In this document: positions 55,851 through 64,000 of the stretch, in pieces
Numbering within the stretch: position 1 is the first letter of the stretch
Layout: every line of letters begins with the position of its first letter
Assembly: GCF_903815225.1 (NCBI RefSeq)
Contig: NZ_LR813084.1
Span: 62,001 to 126,000, forward strand
DNA length: 64,000 nucleotides
Reading direction: 5' to 3'
DNA from: Delftia tsuruhatensis
GTDB lineage: Bacteria > Pseudomonadota > Gammaproteobacteria > Burkholderiales > Burkholderiaceae_C
Program-made: the position numbers and the translations under genes
The notes under the pieces: generated by a model
Databases searched by the model: none
Seen by the model: only the letters and a program-made list of their open reading frames with translations
Told to the model about the DNA's origin: nothing

Positions 55851-56822
55851 TCAGCCCAGCGTGATGTTGGCGCGGCGGATGATGGTTTCGTACTTGGCGA
55901 TTTCGCTCTGGACAAAGGCGGCGAACTGCTGCGCCGTGCCGGCCTGCGAGACGATGCCGCCGCGCGCGAAGGCGTCCACCACGGCGGGCTCGGCCAGGGC
56001 CTTGACCACGGCCGCGTTGATGCGCTGCACCAGCGCATCGGGCGTGGCGCCCGGTGCCAGCAGGCCCTGCCAGGAGTTGGATTCCAGCGCCACGCCCTGC
56101 TCGGCCAGCGTGGGCACCTGGGGGGCGAATTGCGAACGCTGGCGCGTGGCCATGCCCAGGGCCACGAGCTTGCCGCTTTGCACATGGCCGCGGAACTCGG
56201 GCCAGTTGCCGAACATCGCGTCCACCTGGCCGCCCAGCAGGTCGGCCAGGGCCGGGCCCTGGCCCTTGTAGGGAATGTGGACCATGTCCACGCCCATCTG
56301 CTGGCACAGCAGTGCGCCCGACAGATGGGCCGAGGTGCCGTTGCCGAACGAGGCATAGCTGAGCTCGCCGGGCTTGGCCCTGGCGCGGCTGCGCAGGTCC
56401 GCCAGCGTCTTCAGGCCGCTGCCCGGGTGGGTGGCCAGCACATGCTCCGACAGGCCCATGAGGGCCACGGGCTTGAGGTCGCGCGTGGTGTCGTAGGGCA
56501 GGTTCTTCACTAGCGTCCTGTTGGCCGTGAAGCTGTTGGCCACGCACACCAGGGTGTAGCCATCGGCCGGCTGCTTGGACACATAGTCCACGCCGATCAC
56601 GGTGCCCGCACCGGGCTTGTTCTCGACGATGACAGGCTGGCCCAGCGACTTGCCCAGCTCGGTGCCCACCAGGCGCGCCACCAGGTCGGTGGTGCCGCCC
56701 GGCGTGAAGGGCACGATGATGCGCAGCGGCTTGGCGGGCCAGGTCGCGGGCTGGGCCTGGGCCAGGCCCGTGAACGCCAGTGCGCCGGCGGCGGTCGATT
56801 GCAGGAAATGGCGGCGTTGCAT
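55851..56822 (-). CDS. Bug family periplasmic solute-binding protein within the hpa operon
   Basis: A 323-residue exported protein. MQRRHFLQSTAAGALAFTGLAQA is a signal peptide, then WPAKPLRIIVPFTPGGTTDLVARLV and IVENKPGAGTVIG, the Bug/TctC signature. In the hpa operon it may present an aromatic acid such as 4-hydroxyphenylacetate to a TctAB transporter encoded elsewhere; no membrane partner is near. It lies between hpaE and the dioxygenase genes. Confidence 0.92.
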   Translation of the reverse strand: MQRRHFLQSTAAGALAFTGLAQAQPATWPAKPLRIIVPFTPGGTTDLVARLVGTELGKSLGQPVIVENKPGAGTVIGVDYVSKQPADGYTLVCVANSFTANRTLVKNLPYDTTRDLKPVALMGLSEHVLATHPGSGLKTLADLRSRARAKPGELSYASFGNGTSAHLSGALLCQQMGVDMVHIPYKGQGPALADLLGGQVDAMFGNWPEFRGHVQSGKLVALGMATRQRSQFAPQVPTLAEQGVALESNSWQGLLAPGATPDALVQRINAAVVKALAEPAVVDAFARGGIVSQAGTAQQFAAFVQSEIAKYETIIRRANITLG

Positions 56823-56859
56823 GTCTTGTCTCCTCTGTTCTTGTTCGGGTGCGGTCTGC

Positions 56860-58317
56860 TCAGACGCCCCAGTGCGGGATGTGGTGCGATCCCAGCGAGA
56901 CGGCCACGTTCTTGGGCTCGCAGAACACCTCGTAGCTCCAGGTGCCGCCCTCGCGGCCCGTGCCCGAGGCCTTGGTGCCACCGAAGGGCTGGCGCAGGTC
57001 GCGCACGTTCTGGCTGTTGACAAAGCACATGCCGGCCTCGATGGCGGCGGCCACGCGGTGGGCGCGGCCCACGCTCTCGGTCCAGACGTAGCTGGACAGG
57101 CCGTACGGGATGTCGTTGGCCAGGCGCACGGCCTCGGCCTCGTCGCTGAAGGGGATGATGCAGGCCACGGGGCCGAAGATCTCGTCCTGGGCGATCTGCA
57201 TGCGGTTGTCCACGTCGGCAAACACCGTGGGCAGCACGTAGTTGCCCTTGCGCACCCGCTCGGGCAGCGCCGGCGCGTCCAGGCCGCCGCACAGCATGCT
57301 GGCGCCTTCCTTCTGTCCCAGCTCGATGTAGTGGCGCACCTTGGCCAGGTGGCTGGCGCTGATCATGGGGCCGACGATGGTCTTCTCGTCCAGCGGGTCG
57401 CCCACGGTGATCTTCCTGGCGCGCTCCACGAAGCGGTCCACGAACTTCGCGTAGATGCCCTTTTGCACCAGGATGCGGCTGCCGGCCGTGCAGCGCTCGC
57501 CGTTGTTGGAGAAGATCATGAACACGGCCGCATCCAGCGCGCGCTCGAAGTCGGCGTCGTCGAAGATCACGAAGGGGCTCTTGCCGCCCAGCTCCATGCT
57601 GAACTTCTTGAGGCCCGCGGCCTGCACGATGCGGTTGCCGGTCTGGGTCGAGCCCGTGAACGAGACGGCGCGCACATCGCGGTGGCGCACCAGGGGCTCG
57701 CCCGCGTCCTTGCCGTAGCCGTGCACCAGGTTGAGCACGCCGGGCGGAATGCCCGCCTCCAGCGCAAGCTCGCCCAGGCGCGCGGCCGTCATGGGCGACA
57801 GCTCGCTCATCTTGAGCACGGCCGTGTTGCCGAAGGCCAGGCAGGGCGCGACCTTCCAGGTGGCCGTCATGAAGGGCACGTTCCACGGCGAGATCAGCGC
57901 GCACACGCCCACGGGATGGAACAGGGTGTAGTTCAGGTGCGTGGGCGTGGGGTAGGTGTGGCCGTCCACGCGGGTGCACATCTCGGCGAAGTAGTAGAAG
58001 TTGTCGGCCGCGCGCGGCACCAGCTGCTTGCCGGTCTGGGCGATGACCTGGCCGCAGTCGTTGGTCTCGGTCTGCGCGATCTCGGGCACATGGCGGGCGA
58101 TCAGGTCGCCCAGCTTGCGCACGAGCTTGGCGCGTTCGGTGGCGGGCGTGTTGGCCCATTTCGGGAAGGCGTTCTTCGCTGCGGCAACGGCGGCCTGCAC
58201 CTCGGCCTCGCCGCCGGCCGCGACCTCGGCCAGCACCTCCTGGGTGGCGGGGTTGACGGTCTCGAAATAGTCCTTGCCGGCGACGGTCTTGCCGTCGATG
58301 AGGTGGTCAATGCGCAT
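56860..58317 (-). CDS. hpaE: 5-carboxymethyl-2-hydroxymuconate semialdehyde dehydrogenase HpaE
   Basis: A 485-residue aldehyde dehydrogenase. The catalytic Glu is in FSMELGGKSPFVIFDDADFE and the Cys in NNGERCTAGSRILVQ, with GSTQTGNRIV for NAD. It oxidises the ring-cleavage semialdehyde to the dicarboxylate used by HpaG/HpaF. Its place next to hpaG and the dioxygenase genes supports HpaE; it is clearly distinct from the second ALDH (SSADH) in the cluster. Confidence 0.94.
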   Translation of the reverse strand: MRIDHLIDGKTVAGKDYFETVNPATQEVLAEVAAGGEAEVQAAVAAAKNAFPKWANTPATERAKLVRKLGDLIARHVPEIAQTETNDCGQVIAQTGKQLVPRAADNFYYFAEMCTRVDGHTYPTPTHLNYTLFHPVGVCALISPWNVPFMTATWKVAPCLAFGNTAVLKMSELSPMTAARLGELALEAGIPPGVLNLVHGYGKDAGEPLVRHRDVRAVSFTGSTQTGNRIVQAAGLKKFSMELGGKSPFVIFDDADFERALDAAVFMIFSNNGERCTAGSRILVQKGIYAKFVDRFVERARKITVGDPLDEKTIVGPMISASHLAKVRHYIELGQKEGASMLCGGLDAPALPERVRKGNYVLPTVFADVDNRMQIAQDEIFGPVACIIPFSDEAEAVRLANDIPYGLSSYVWTESVGRAHRVAAAIEAGMCFVNSQNVRDLRQPFGGTKASGTGREGGTWSYEVFCEPKNVAVSLGSHHIPHWGV

Positions 58318-58345
58318 GGGAATTCCTTGGCGTGTGCGGTGAGGT

Positions 58346-59107
58346 TCAGGAGGCGGCCGGCGCGTCGCCGACGATGGTGTTGACCAGGCGGCCCAGGCCC
58401 TCGATCTCGGTGACGATCTCGTCGCCCACGCGGGAATCGGCCACGCCGTCGGGCGTGCCCGTGAGGATGAGGTCGCCGGGGTTCAGCGTCATGAAGCCCG
58501 ACAGGTGGGCGATCAGCGAGGGAATGTCATGCACCATGTCGCGCGTGCTGCCGTCCTGCTTGAGCTCGCCGTTGACCCAGCTGCGCAGGCGCAGGTTCAT
58601 GGGGTCGGGCACATCGGCCGCATCGACGAACCACGGGCCCACGGGCGTGGCGCCGTCGCGGTTCTTCACGCGCAGGTTGGGCCGGTAGAAGTTCTCCAGG
58701 TAGTCGCGTATGGCGTAGTCGTTGGCCGTGCAATAGCCGGCGACCACGCCGTAGGCGTCCTCGCGGCGCACGTTGCGGCAGGTCTTGCCGATGACCACGC
58801 CCAGCTCGCACTCGAAGTGCATGTAGGCCACGTCGGCGGGCCGGTACGTGCGGCCGCGGTGGCCGTTCAGCGTGTTCGGGCCCTTGAGGAAGACCAGTGG
58901 CTCCTCGGGCGCCTTGTTGAAGGCGATTTCCTTGGCATGGTCCGCATAGTTCAGGCCCAGCGCGAAGACCGTGCCGAACTGCAGCGGCGGCAGCCACTGC
59001 ACGGCGGTCTCGGCCAGCAGGCGGCCATCGGGCAACTGCACCTGTCCCTGCGGGCCTTCGGTGACCTGCAGGGTCTGTCCTTCGAAGATGACGCGTCCGT
59101 GCTTCAT
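58346..59107 (-). CDS. hpaG2: HpaG C-terminal-type subunit (2-hydroxyhepta-2,4-diene-1,7-dioate isomerase)
   Basis: A 253-residue FAH-superfamily protein. ALGLNYADHAKEIAFNKAPEEPLVFLKGPNTLNG and MHFECELGVVIGKTCRNV carry the metal-binding Glu-x-Glu, followed by RSWVNGELKQDGSTRDMVHDIPSLIAHLSGFMTLNPGDLILTGTPDGV. In E. coli the two HpaG halves form one bifunctional protein; here they are separate genes overlapping by 4 bp. Together they decarboxylate and isomerise the ring-fission product. Confidence 0.92.
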   Translation of the reverse strand: MKHGRVIFEGQTLQVTEGPQGQVQLPDGRLLAETAVQWLPPLQFGTVFALGLNYADHAKEIAFNKAPEEPLVFLKGPNTLNGHRGRTYRPADVAYMHFECELGVVIGKTCRNVRREDAYGVVAGYCTANDYAIRDYLENFYRPNLRVKNRDGATPVGPWFVDAADVPDPMNLRLRSWVNGELKQDGSTRDMVHDIPSLIAHLSGFMTLNPGDLILTGTPDGVADSRVGDEIVTEIEGLGRLVNTIVGDAPAAS

Positions 59108-59784
59108 GCCGCAGCTCCTTGTTCCACCACCAGCGAATGCGCGAGCTGGCCCAGGCTCGGCACCTCGATGCAGACCCGGTCGCCGGGCCGCGCCAGCGGC
59201 GCGCCTTCGCCAGGCCCCAACAACAGCACGTCGCCGGGCGACAGCGTCATGAATTCGGTCACGTCGGCCAGCAGCCTTGCGGGCGAGCGCACCAGGTCCG
59301 CAAAACCGCGCTGCCAGACCTGTTCACCATTGATGGACACCGTGAGCGTAGCCGCCTGTGCGTCAAAGCCTGTGCCGCGCACCAGCGTGCCCAGCGGGCA
59401 GAAACCGTCGCGGCAGCGCTGGCGGATGGCGGGGCGGTAGTAGTTCTCGTGCGGCAGCGTGAGGTCGCTGGCGATCAGCCAGCCGGCCACATGGTCCAGG
59501 GCCGTTTCTTCGCTGACGCGCGTGGCGCTGCGGCCGATCACCAGGCCGATGCCGGCATCGACGCGGACCTCGCCAGGATCGGCCGGCACGGCCACCGCCG
59601 CGCCGTCGCGCGCCCAGGTGTTGCGCGGCTTCAGGTAGAGCACGGGGGCGCGCGGAGCGGCCTTGTAGGGTGCGCTGTCGAACTGCGGCGACAGGCGCTG
59701 CACGGTGGCCTGCTGGTTGAGCAGCGTGCCGTAGACCGCGCCCAGCGCAAGGCCGTCATCCAGGAGAAAGGGCTGAATCTGCAT
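59104..59784 (-). CDS. hpaG1: HpaG N-terminal-type subunit (5-oxopent-3-ene-1,2,5-tricarboxylate decarboxylase)
   Basis: A 226-residue FAH-superfamily protein. GAVYGTLLNQQATVQRL, LYLKPRNTWA and VRVDAGIGLVIGRSATRVSEETALDHVAGWLIASDLTLPHENYYRP match the N-terminal half of HpaG. LSPGDVLLLGPGEGAPLARPGDRV is near the end. It is the first gene of the hpa run and overlaps hpaG2 by 4 bp (ATGA). An AT-rich region with possible HpaR sites precedes it. Confidence 0.92.
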   Translation of the reverse strand: MQIQPFLLDDGLALGAVYGTLLNQQATVQRLSPQFDSAPYKAAPRAPVLYLKPRNTWARDGAAVAVPADPGEVRVDAGIGLVIGRSATRVSEETALDHVAGWLIASDLTLPHENYYRPAIRQRCRDGFCPLGTLVRGTGFDAQAATLTVSINGEQVWQRGFADLVRSPARLLADVTEFMTLSPGDVLLLGPGEGAPLARPGDRVCIEVPSLGQLAHSLVVEQGAAA

Positions 59785-59791
59785 GGTGTGG

Positions 59792-59816
59792 ATTTAGTTA
59801 ACGTGGTAATTATTGT
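59792..59816. promoter_or_regulatory. AT-rich operator/promoter candidate upstream of hpaG1
   Basis: ATTTAGTTAACGTGGTAATT and adjacent bases form an AT-rich island with GTTAAC and a partial inverted repeat TTAAC/GGTAA, just upstream of hpaG1. It would suit a MarR-type repressor such as HpaR. On the minus strand TTGCAA and TTAACT lie 17 bp apart, a weak promoter fit. Confidence 0.4.
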
Positions 59817-59870
59817 TTTTGCAACAAGCCCCGTCAACACGGCAGGTTCAGGGTTTTCCCAGGCCGCAGC

Positions 59871-59905
59871 AAAAAGCCCCTGCGCGGCGAACCGTGCAGG
59901 GGCTT
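59871..59905 (-). terminator. Intrinsic terminator after the CTERM protein gene
   Basis: On the minus strand AAGCCCCTGC and GCAGGGGCTT arms are followed by TTT, 50 bp past the stop of the large exported protein gene. Confidence 0.82.
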
Positions 59906-59955
59906 GAGGGGCACCGGGTGCTGCCGGCGCGGCTGGTGCAGAAGGCGCGCCGACG

Positions 59956-62900
59956 TCAGCTGCGGCGGCGCAGCGCGGCGATGCCGCCCAGGGCCAGCGC
60001 CAGCAGCGCCTGGGCCAGTGTGGACAGGCCGGGCACGGGGGTGGCCGTGGCGCCGGGCGGCAGGGCCGCAGGCGCGGCCACCGCCACGGGGTCCACGATG
60101 ACGCCGTTGACGGTCAGGTCGCTGTCGCCCGTCTGCCCGTCGACGATGTCGAAGCTCACCGAGCGGCGGTCGGGTGCGAAGCGGTAGGCCGACGCGGCCA
60201 GCTCATACCAGTGCGCCGTGGGCGTGGCGGCCGTGGGGCCGTACTTCCAGAGCGTGGCCTGGGCGGGTGCGGCTTCGGGCAGGTCCATGCGGATGGTGGC
60301 GGTCGAGCCCGGCGTGCCGCCCACGAGCACGAAGCCCAGGCTGCCATAGGGCAGGCGCAGGTTGCCGGGCAGCGGGCTTTGCGAAGGCGCAGGCTGGAAG
60401 CCCGCCGAGTTCGATGCGAACTGCCATTGGTCGGCTCCCACGTTGCCGGCGCCGTTGCTGACGCCTGCCGTGTTGCTGCCGCTGCCGATCTGCGTGCCGA
60501 TGGGCACGGGCTTGGCCAGGACCAGCGTGGCAGGGGCGCTGGCCGTGCCCGACGCGGGCAGGTTGACCGCGTGCACACGGTAGTTCAAGGCAGGTTCCAG
60601 GCCCGTGAAGGACAGCGTGGCGGCGGTCTGGGCCACGGTGCTGACCGTGTTGCTTGCGGGGGCCGGCAGGCCGGCGGCGTCCAGGCCGGCCATCACCTGT
60701 TCCCAGCTGGGGGCGGGGGCATTGGCCGGCAGGGCCACGGCGCGCAGGCTGCCGGCTTGGCTGGGCGTGGCCAGGACCACGGCCGAGGTCTGGTCCACGG
60801 TCTGGGCGGACAGGGCCACGGTGGACAGGGCCGGCACCGCCAGGCTGTCCAGGCGCGCCTTTTTCCAGGCCGCATAGGGCAGGTCCTTGGCCACGCTGCC
60901 ATCGCCGTAGAAATCGGCATCGCCGCAGTCGCTGAGGATGTCCACGCTGCCGCCCGCATCCAGGCTGGCGGGCATGGCGCCTATGCCCTCGGCCGAGCAG
61001 GCGGTGCGCGGCGTGGTGATGGATGCGAGGTCGGCACCGCGCGGGCGCAGGTTGAGGGCCAGTCCCGCAGCGTTCACGCGGCCGTCCCAGGAAAAGAGCT
61101 GGAAGTTGCGCGGTGCCGTGCCCGTGGCGCCGGCCGACGGACCCGCGATGATCAGGTACTCGCCCGCTGCGTTCTTGCGGATCTCGCGGATGCCGCGCCC
61201 GCCCAGGTCCAGGCGTATGGGCTGGCCGAAGGCCGCGCTGCCCTTGCTACCGCCACCGGCCACGGTCAGGGCCGCGAAATTGGTCACGGGCACGATCAGG
61301 GCGTGCGTGCGGCCCGTGGCGCTGTCGGCCGTGACGGCCGGGGCGCCCGGGGCCGGCACCAGCGGCGCGCGAAATCCCAGCCAGGCGGCCGAGTCGTCGG
61401 GGCTGGTGGACAGGCCTTCGATGGAAAAGCCGCTCAGCGTCTCGGCCTCGGGCGCCTTGGTGGCACCGCCGTCTGAACTGGCCACCAGGCCCAGGTAATT
61501 GGCGACCAGCCCGTCATGCGGGGCTGCGTCCCAGCTGCGCAAGTCCTCGCGCAGCCAGCGGTAGTCGCCGCGCGGGGTCAGCGCCGTGGTCGCGCCCGAG
61601 CCCGTCACGTCCCAGGCGGACAGGCGCCAGCGGTCGGTGCGCGATTTGCCGCTCTTGTTGTTGGAGTGCGAACCCGCCACGTACACGCGGCTGCCGATGG
61701 CGAAGCTGGCCTCGATGTCCACCTCTTCGTCGCTCTTGCAGCTGTCCAGGCCGGTGAAGGCGGGACTGGCGCAGGCGGCGGCATCGGCCAGGCCCAGCGC
61801 GGCCTTGTCCAGCATCAGCGACTTGACCGGCAGGCCGCTGCCCGGGCCATAGGCCGAGAATGAATTGCCGGCAGGCAGCGCATTGCCCGAGGCATCCTGC
61901 GCGGGCGCCTCGTCGTCGCCCACCAGCAGGGTGGCGGCATCGATGACGATGGCTGTCGATGCGTCCGAGCGGCCGGCCAGCCAGCGCGGGCTGGTGCCCG
62001 GCGCGGTGTTGGCCGAGGCCGCGTACTTGATGGTGCGCGTGAGGGAAGCACCGCCCGCATTCGTCAGCGTGACGGTGATGTCGGCATGGCCCACGCCGGC
62101 GGGGGTGATCCGCAACGTGGCATTGCCGGCCTGGTTCGACGCGGCCAGGCCGCTGTCGGGCACCACGGCCTGGTTGCTCGACCGCGCCGTGACTTGCACG
62201 CCCGCCGCGCCAGCGGCATCCTGCACGGTGAAGGCCAGCCCGGTCGAGGCCAGTGGGTCAAGGGCGTCGCCCACCACGCCCGAGAAGGCCGTCAGCGCCG
62301 GCAGCGAGGCCGTGGGCGGGGCCGAGGCGGTGAAGGGCGCGCTCGTCGCATCGGCACTGCCACCGCGGGCATTGACCGCGCGCACGCGCAGCGTATAGCT
62401 GCCCGGCAGCAGGCCTTCCAGCAACTGGCTGCTGCCCGTGGTCACGGCCGTGGAGGACACCGAGGCGAAGCCGTCCTGCGACAGCTCCACCACGTAGTAG
62501 GCGGCGCCGATCACGGCATCCCAGGTGGCGGTGACCCGGTTGCCGGCGGGCGTGGCCACGAGGTTCGAAGGCGATGCGGGCGCTGCCGGGGGAAGGCTGT
62601 CCTGCGGGGTCCAGGCCACCCCATAGAAACTGCCGGCCTGTGGCGCGGCGATGGGCTCGGCCGTACCGGCCAGCGTGCCCGCGTAGCCGCCGTGGTCGAA
62701 GGCGCGGTACAGGCGGCCCGAGGTGTCGGTGGCCATCAGCATCACGTTGCCGCCACCCGTGTCGACGGCTGCCAGTCCGTGGGCCTTTGCCAGTCCCGGG
62801 ATGGAGCCTGCCGGCTGCCAGGCGGTGCCATCGGCGGAGCGGCGGAACTTGCGGATGGCACCCGCATCGTTGTCCGCCACGTAGACGGTGTTCACCATGT

Positions 62901-63630
62901 CCGGCCCGCCCTCGAGTCGCAGGAAGGCGATGCCGCGATAGGTGGCGGCAGTCAGGCCTGCCAGCGCCTGGACCGGCTGGATTCCCGAGGTCTGCAGTCC
63001 CGTGCCGATCTGGCTGAGCGTGCCCCCGTTGATGGCGGCGATCAGTTGCCCGCCGGCAATCGTGAGGCCCTGGACATTGCTGTTGTTCAGCTGAGAGATG
63101 CCCGTGCCGTCCGCGCCCACATGCCAGACGCCGTTGTTGGCGGCTGCCGTGCCCTTGCCACTGGCCCAGACGGCCGCGCAGTCGCTGCTGGCGGCGGCAC
63201 GTATGGAATCCTTGCTGAAGGCCGTGGCGCCGAACGGGCGCAGGCTGCCCACGCTGGCGTCCGGCCGTACCACGGCCACCGCGCGTGGCGCAGCGGCCGC
63301 TGTGGCGCCGTTGGGGTCGGTGCTCCCGGCGGCCACGGCATAACCGGGCACCACCAGGCAAAGGCCGTCTTCCGAGCGGCTGAGCAGGCCTTCCGAGCCC
63401 TTGCTGCTGGCCGCCAGCGGCGCCGCGCCTTCGGACAGCGCCAGCGACTGCACCAGCGTGCCGTCAACGCGGTACTCGTCGAGGAACACCGGCAGGGCTC
63501 CCGTGCCCGTGCCCACGCGGTAGGCCACCAGGTTGCCCGGAGAAAACGGCGCGGACCAGGCGGTGCCGCACAGGGCCAGGCAGGCCGTTGCAATTGCCCT
63601 GTGGCGCCAGTCCGTCGTATCCATGCGCAT
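59956..63630 (-). CDS. Large exported protein: DUF3616-like and choice-of-anchor U-like domains with an IPTL-CTERM-like tail
   Basis: A 1,224-residue surface protein. A signal peptide (ATACLALCGTAWS) is followed by a region (about 30-350) with repeated GxxxxVYVADN-type beta-propeller-like segments. A fibronectin III-like domain comes next (about 355-445: PPAAPASPSNLVATPAGNRVTATWDAV). A DUF3616-like stretch then follows (DEEVDIEASFAIGSRVYVAGSHS; FSIEGLSTSPDDSAAWLGFRAPL). A choice-of-anchor U-like domain (PYGSLGFVLVGG; GDSDLTVNGVIVDP) precedes VPGLSTLAQALLALALGG and IAALRRRS, a hydrophobic segment plus basic tail typical of IPTL/PEP-CTERM sorting signals. Domain names are from recall and moderate. 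The start at 63630 was chosen by spacing from AGGGGA. Confidence 0.85.
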   Translation of the reverse strand: MRMDTTDWRHRAIATACLALCGTAWSAPFSPGNLVAYRVGTGTGALPVFLDEYRVDGTLVQSLALSEGAAPLAASSKGSEGLLSRSEDGLCLVVPGYAVAAGSTDPNGATAAAAPRAVAVVRPDASVGSLRPFGATAFSKDSIRAAASSDCAAVWASGKGTAAANNGVWHVGADGTGISQLNNSNVQGLTIAGGQLIAAINGGTLSQIGTGLQTSGIQPVQALAGLTAATYRGIAFLRLEGGPDMVNTVYVADNDAGAIRKFRRSADGTAWQPAGSIPGLAKAHGLAAVDTGGGNVMLMATDTSGRLYRAFDHGGYAGTLAGTAEPIAAPQAGSFYGVAWTPQDSLPPAAPASPSNLVATPAGNRVTATWDAVIGAAYYVVELSQDGFASVSSTAVTTGSSQLLEGLLPGSYTLRVRAVNARGGSADATSAPFTASAPPTASLPALTAFSGVVGDALDPLASTGLAFTVQDAAGAAGVQVTARSSNQAVVPDSGLAASNQAGNATLRITPAGVGHADITVTLTNAGGASLTRTIKYAASANTAPGTSPRWLAGRSDASTAIVIDAATLLVGDDEAPAQDASGNALPAGNSFSAYGPGSGLPVKSLMLDKAALGLADAAACASPAFTGLDSCKSDEEVDIEASFAIGSRVYVAGSHSNNKSGKSRTDRWRLSAWDVTGSGATTALTPRGDYRWLREDLRSWDAAPHDGLVANYLGLVASSDGGATKAPEAETLSGFSIEGLSTSPDDSAAWLGFRAPLVPAPGAPAVTADSATGRTHALIVPVTNFAALTVAGGGSKGSAAFGQPIRLDLGGRGIREIRKNAAGEYLIIAGPSAGATGTAPRNFQLFSWDGRVNAAGLALNLRPRGADLASITTPRTACSAEGIGAMPASLDAGGSVDILSDCGDADFYGDGSVAKDLPYAAWKKARLDSLAVPALSTVALSAQTVDQTSAVVLATPSQAGSLRAVALPANAPAPSWEQVMAGLDAAGLPAPASNTVSTVAQTAATLSFTGLEPALNYRVHAVNLPASGTASAPATLVLAKPVPIGTQIGSGSNTAGVSNGAGNVGADQWQFASNSAGFQPAPSQSPLPGNLRLPYGSLGFVLVGGTPGSTATIRMDLPEAAPAQATLWKYGPTAATPTAHWYELAASAYRFAPDRRSVSFDIVDGQTGDSDLTVNGVIVDPVAVAAPAALPPGATATPVPGLSTLAQALLALALGGIAALRRRS

Positions 63631-63715
63631 GCTCACCATCCCCTGTGTGACAAATCGCGCGACTGTAGAAGCCGACGATGACAGCCTGGTGACGATGGGC
63701 ACGGGCCCTGCGGGC

Positions 63716-63745
63716 AAAAAAAAGCGGCTCCCCTGGGGGAGCCGC
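63716..63745 (-). terminator. Intrinsic terminator after the universal stress protein gene
   Basis: On the minus strand GCGGCTCCCC and GGGGAGCCGC pair around a 2-base loop, followed by a run of eight T. It terminates the USP gene at the window end. Confidence 0.9.
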
Positions 63746-63823
63746 CTGTGCCTTTGCGCCCTGAGGGCCGTGCTTTGCTTTTTCTGGGTGTGGGCGCGGG
63801 TCTGCCAGGGCGGGGAGACCGCG

Positions 63824-64000
63824 TCAGCGGATCAGCAGCACCGGGATCTGGCTGCCGGCCAGCACCTGGGTGCTGACCGATCCCATGACCAGGCGGCCCA
63901 GCGCGCCATGGCCGTGCGTGCCCATGATCAGCAGGTCGAACTTGCCTTCCTCGGCGGTCTTGATGATGGAGTCGGCGATCGGGCCCACCTTGGACAGGCG
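63824..64000 (-). CDS. Universal stress protein UspA family (5' part outside window)
   Basis: The last 58 residues of a UspA-like protein are visible. GTHGHGALGRLVMGSVS is the ATP-binding G-2x-G-9x-G(S/T) motif, and the protein ends VLAGSQIPVLLIR. It is probably an ATP-binding cytoplasmic stress protein; N-terminal residues lie beyond the window. Confidence 0.92.
   Translation of the reverse strand, partial: RLSKVGPIADSIIKTAEEGKFDLLIMGTHGHGALGRLVMGSVSTQVLAGSQIPVLLIR

Overview
The window is high-GC (roughly two thirds G+C), tightly packed bacterial chromosome, with nearly all of the DNA in genes and the genes arranged in short same-strand runs. The gene set points to a betaproteobacterium of the family Comamonadaceae. 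The pointers are an mnmG-rsmG-lysE-parA-parB run, several Bug-type periplasmic binding proteins, a box benzoyl-CoA pathway, a homoprotocatechuate meta-cleavage cluster, and an IPTL/PEP-CTERM-like surface protein. Delftia or a close relative is my best guess, from recall of family features only. I see no rRNA, tRNA, CRISPR array, prophage or transposase gene.

Layout. 1-6.2 kb: the probable origin-proximal segregation region, with mnmG, rsmG, a LysE exporter, parA, a small alpha/beta hydrolase and parB. Three near-perfect parS sites lie here, two of them inside coding sequence. 6.4-8.3 kb: a CsgG-like lipoprotein with a peptidoglycan-binding tail and a membrane methyltransferase. 8.3-11.1 kb (minus): an apparent ECF sigma / anti-sigma / sulfite dehydrogenase (sorAB) operon whose sorA reading frame is broken at a run of seven G. 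11.2-15 kb: AraC regulator, MFS transporter, M20 peptidase, then a heavily palindromic 350-bp non-coding block. 15.4-20.1 kb: Bug protein, CaiB-type CoA-transferase, LysR regulator, D-lactate-dehydrogenase-type flavoprotein. 20.2-25.3 kb: EF-hand protein, cobalamin adenosyltransferase, and a LysR / DadA / amino-acid binding protein / racemase group.

25.3-37.4 kb holds aerobic benzoate catabolism. boxC, boxB, boxA and boxR are on the minus strand. The benzoate-CoA ligase and a five-gene branched-chain-type ABC transporter are on the plus strand. Benzoate would be imported, activated to benzoyl-CoA, epoxidised by BoxAB and ring-opened by BoxC, with BoxR controlling both directions from shared TGCA-type operator boxes. 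A 14-codon leader ORF is overlapped 4 bp by the ligase start. 37.4-46.4 kb has a thioesterase, an acetate CoA-transferase, a nucleobase permease, acetoacetyl-CoA synthetase, and a pair of acyl-CoA dehydrogenase-like proteins with a crotonase.

46.5-48.4 kb is minCDE. 48.4-49.1 kb is a PIN/AbrB toxin-antitoxin pair. 49.2-50.5 kb has a flavin reductase and a DnaQ-like exonuclease. 50.5-59.8 kb (minus) is a homoprotocatechuate operon (hpaG1, hpaG2, hpaE, Bug protein, LigA-like and LigB-like dioxygenase subunits, hpaF, hpaH, succinate-semialdehyde dehydrogenase, hpaI, hpaR). It would convert 3,4-dihydroxyphenylacetate to pyruvate and succinate, but carries a two-subunit LigAB-type ring-cleavage enzyme where the E. 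coli pathway uses a single-subunit HpaD. 60-63.6 kb is a 1,224-residue exported protein with a CTERM-like tail, and the window ends inside a universal stress protein gene.
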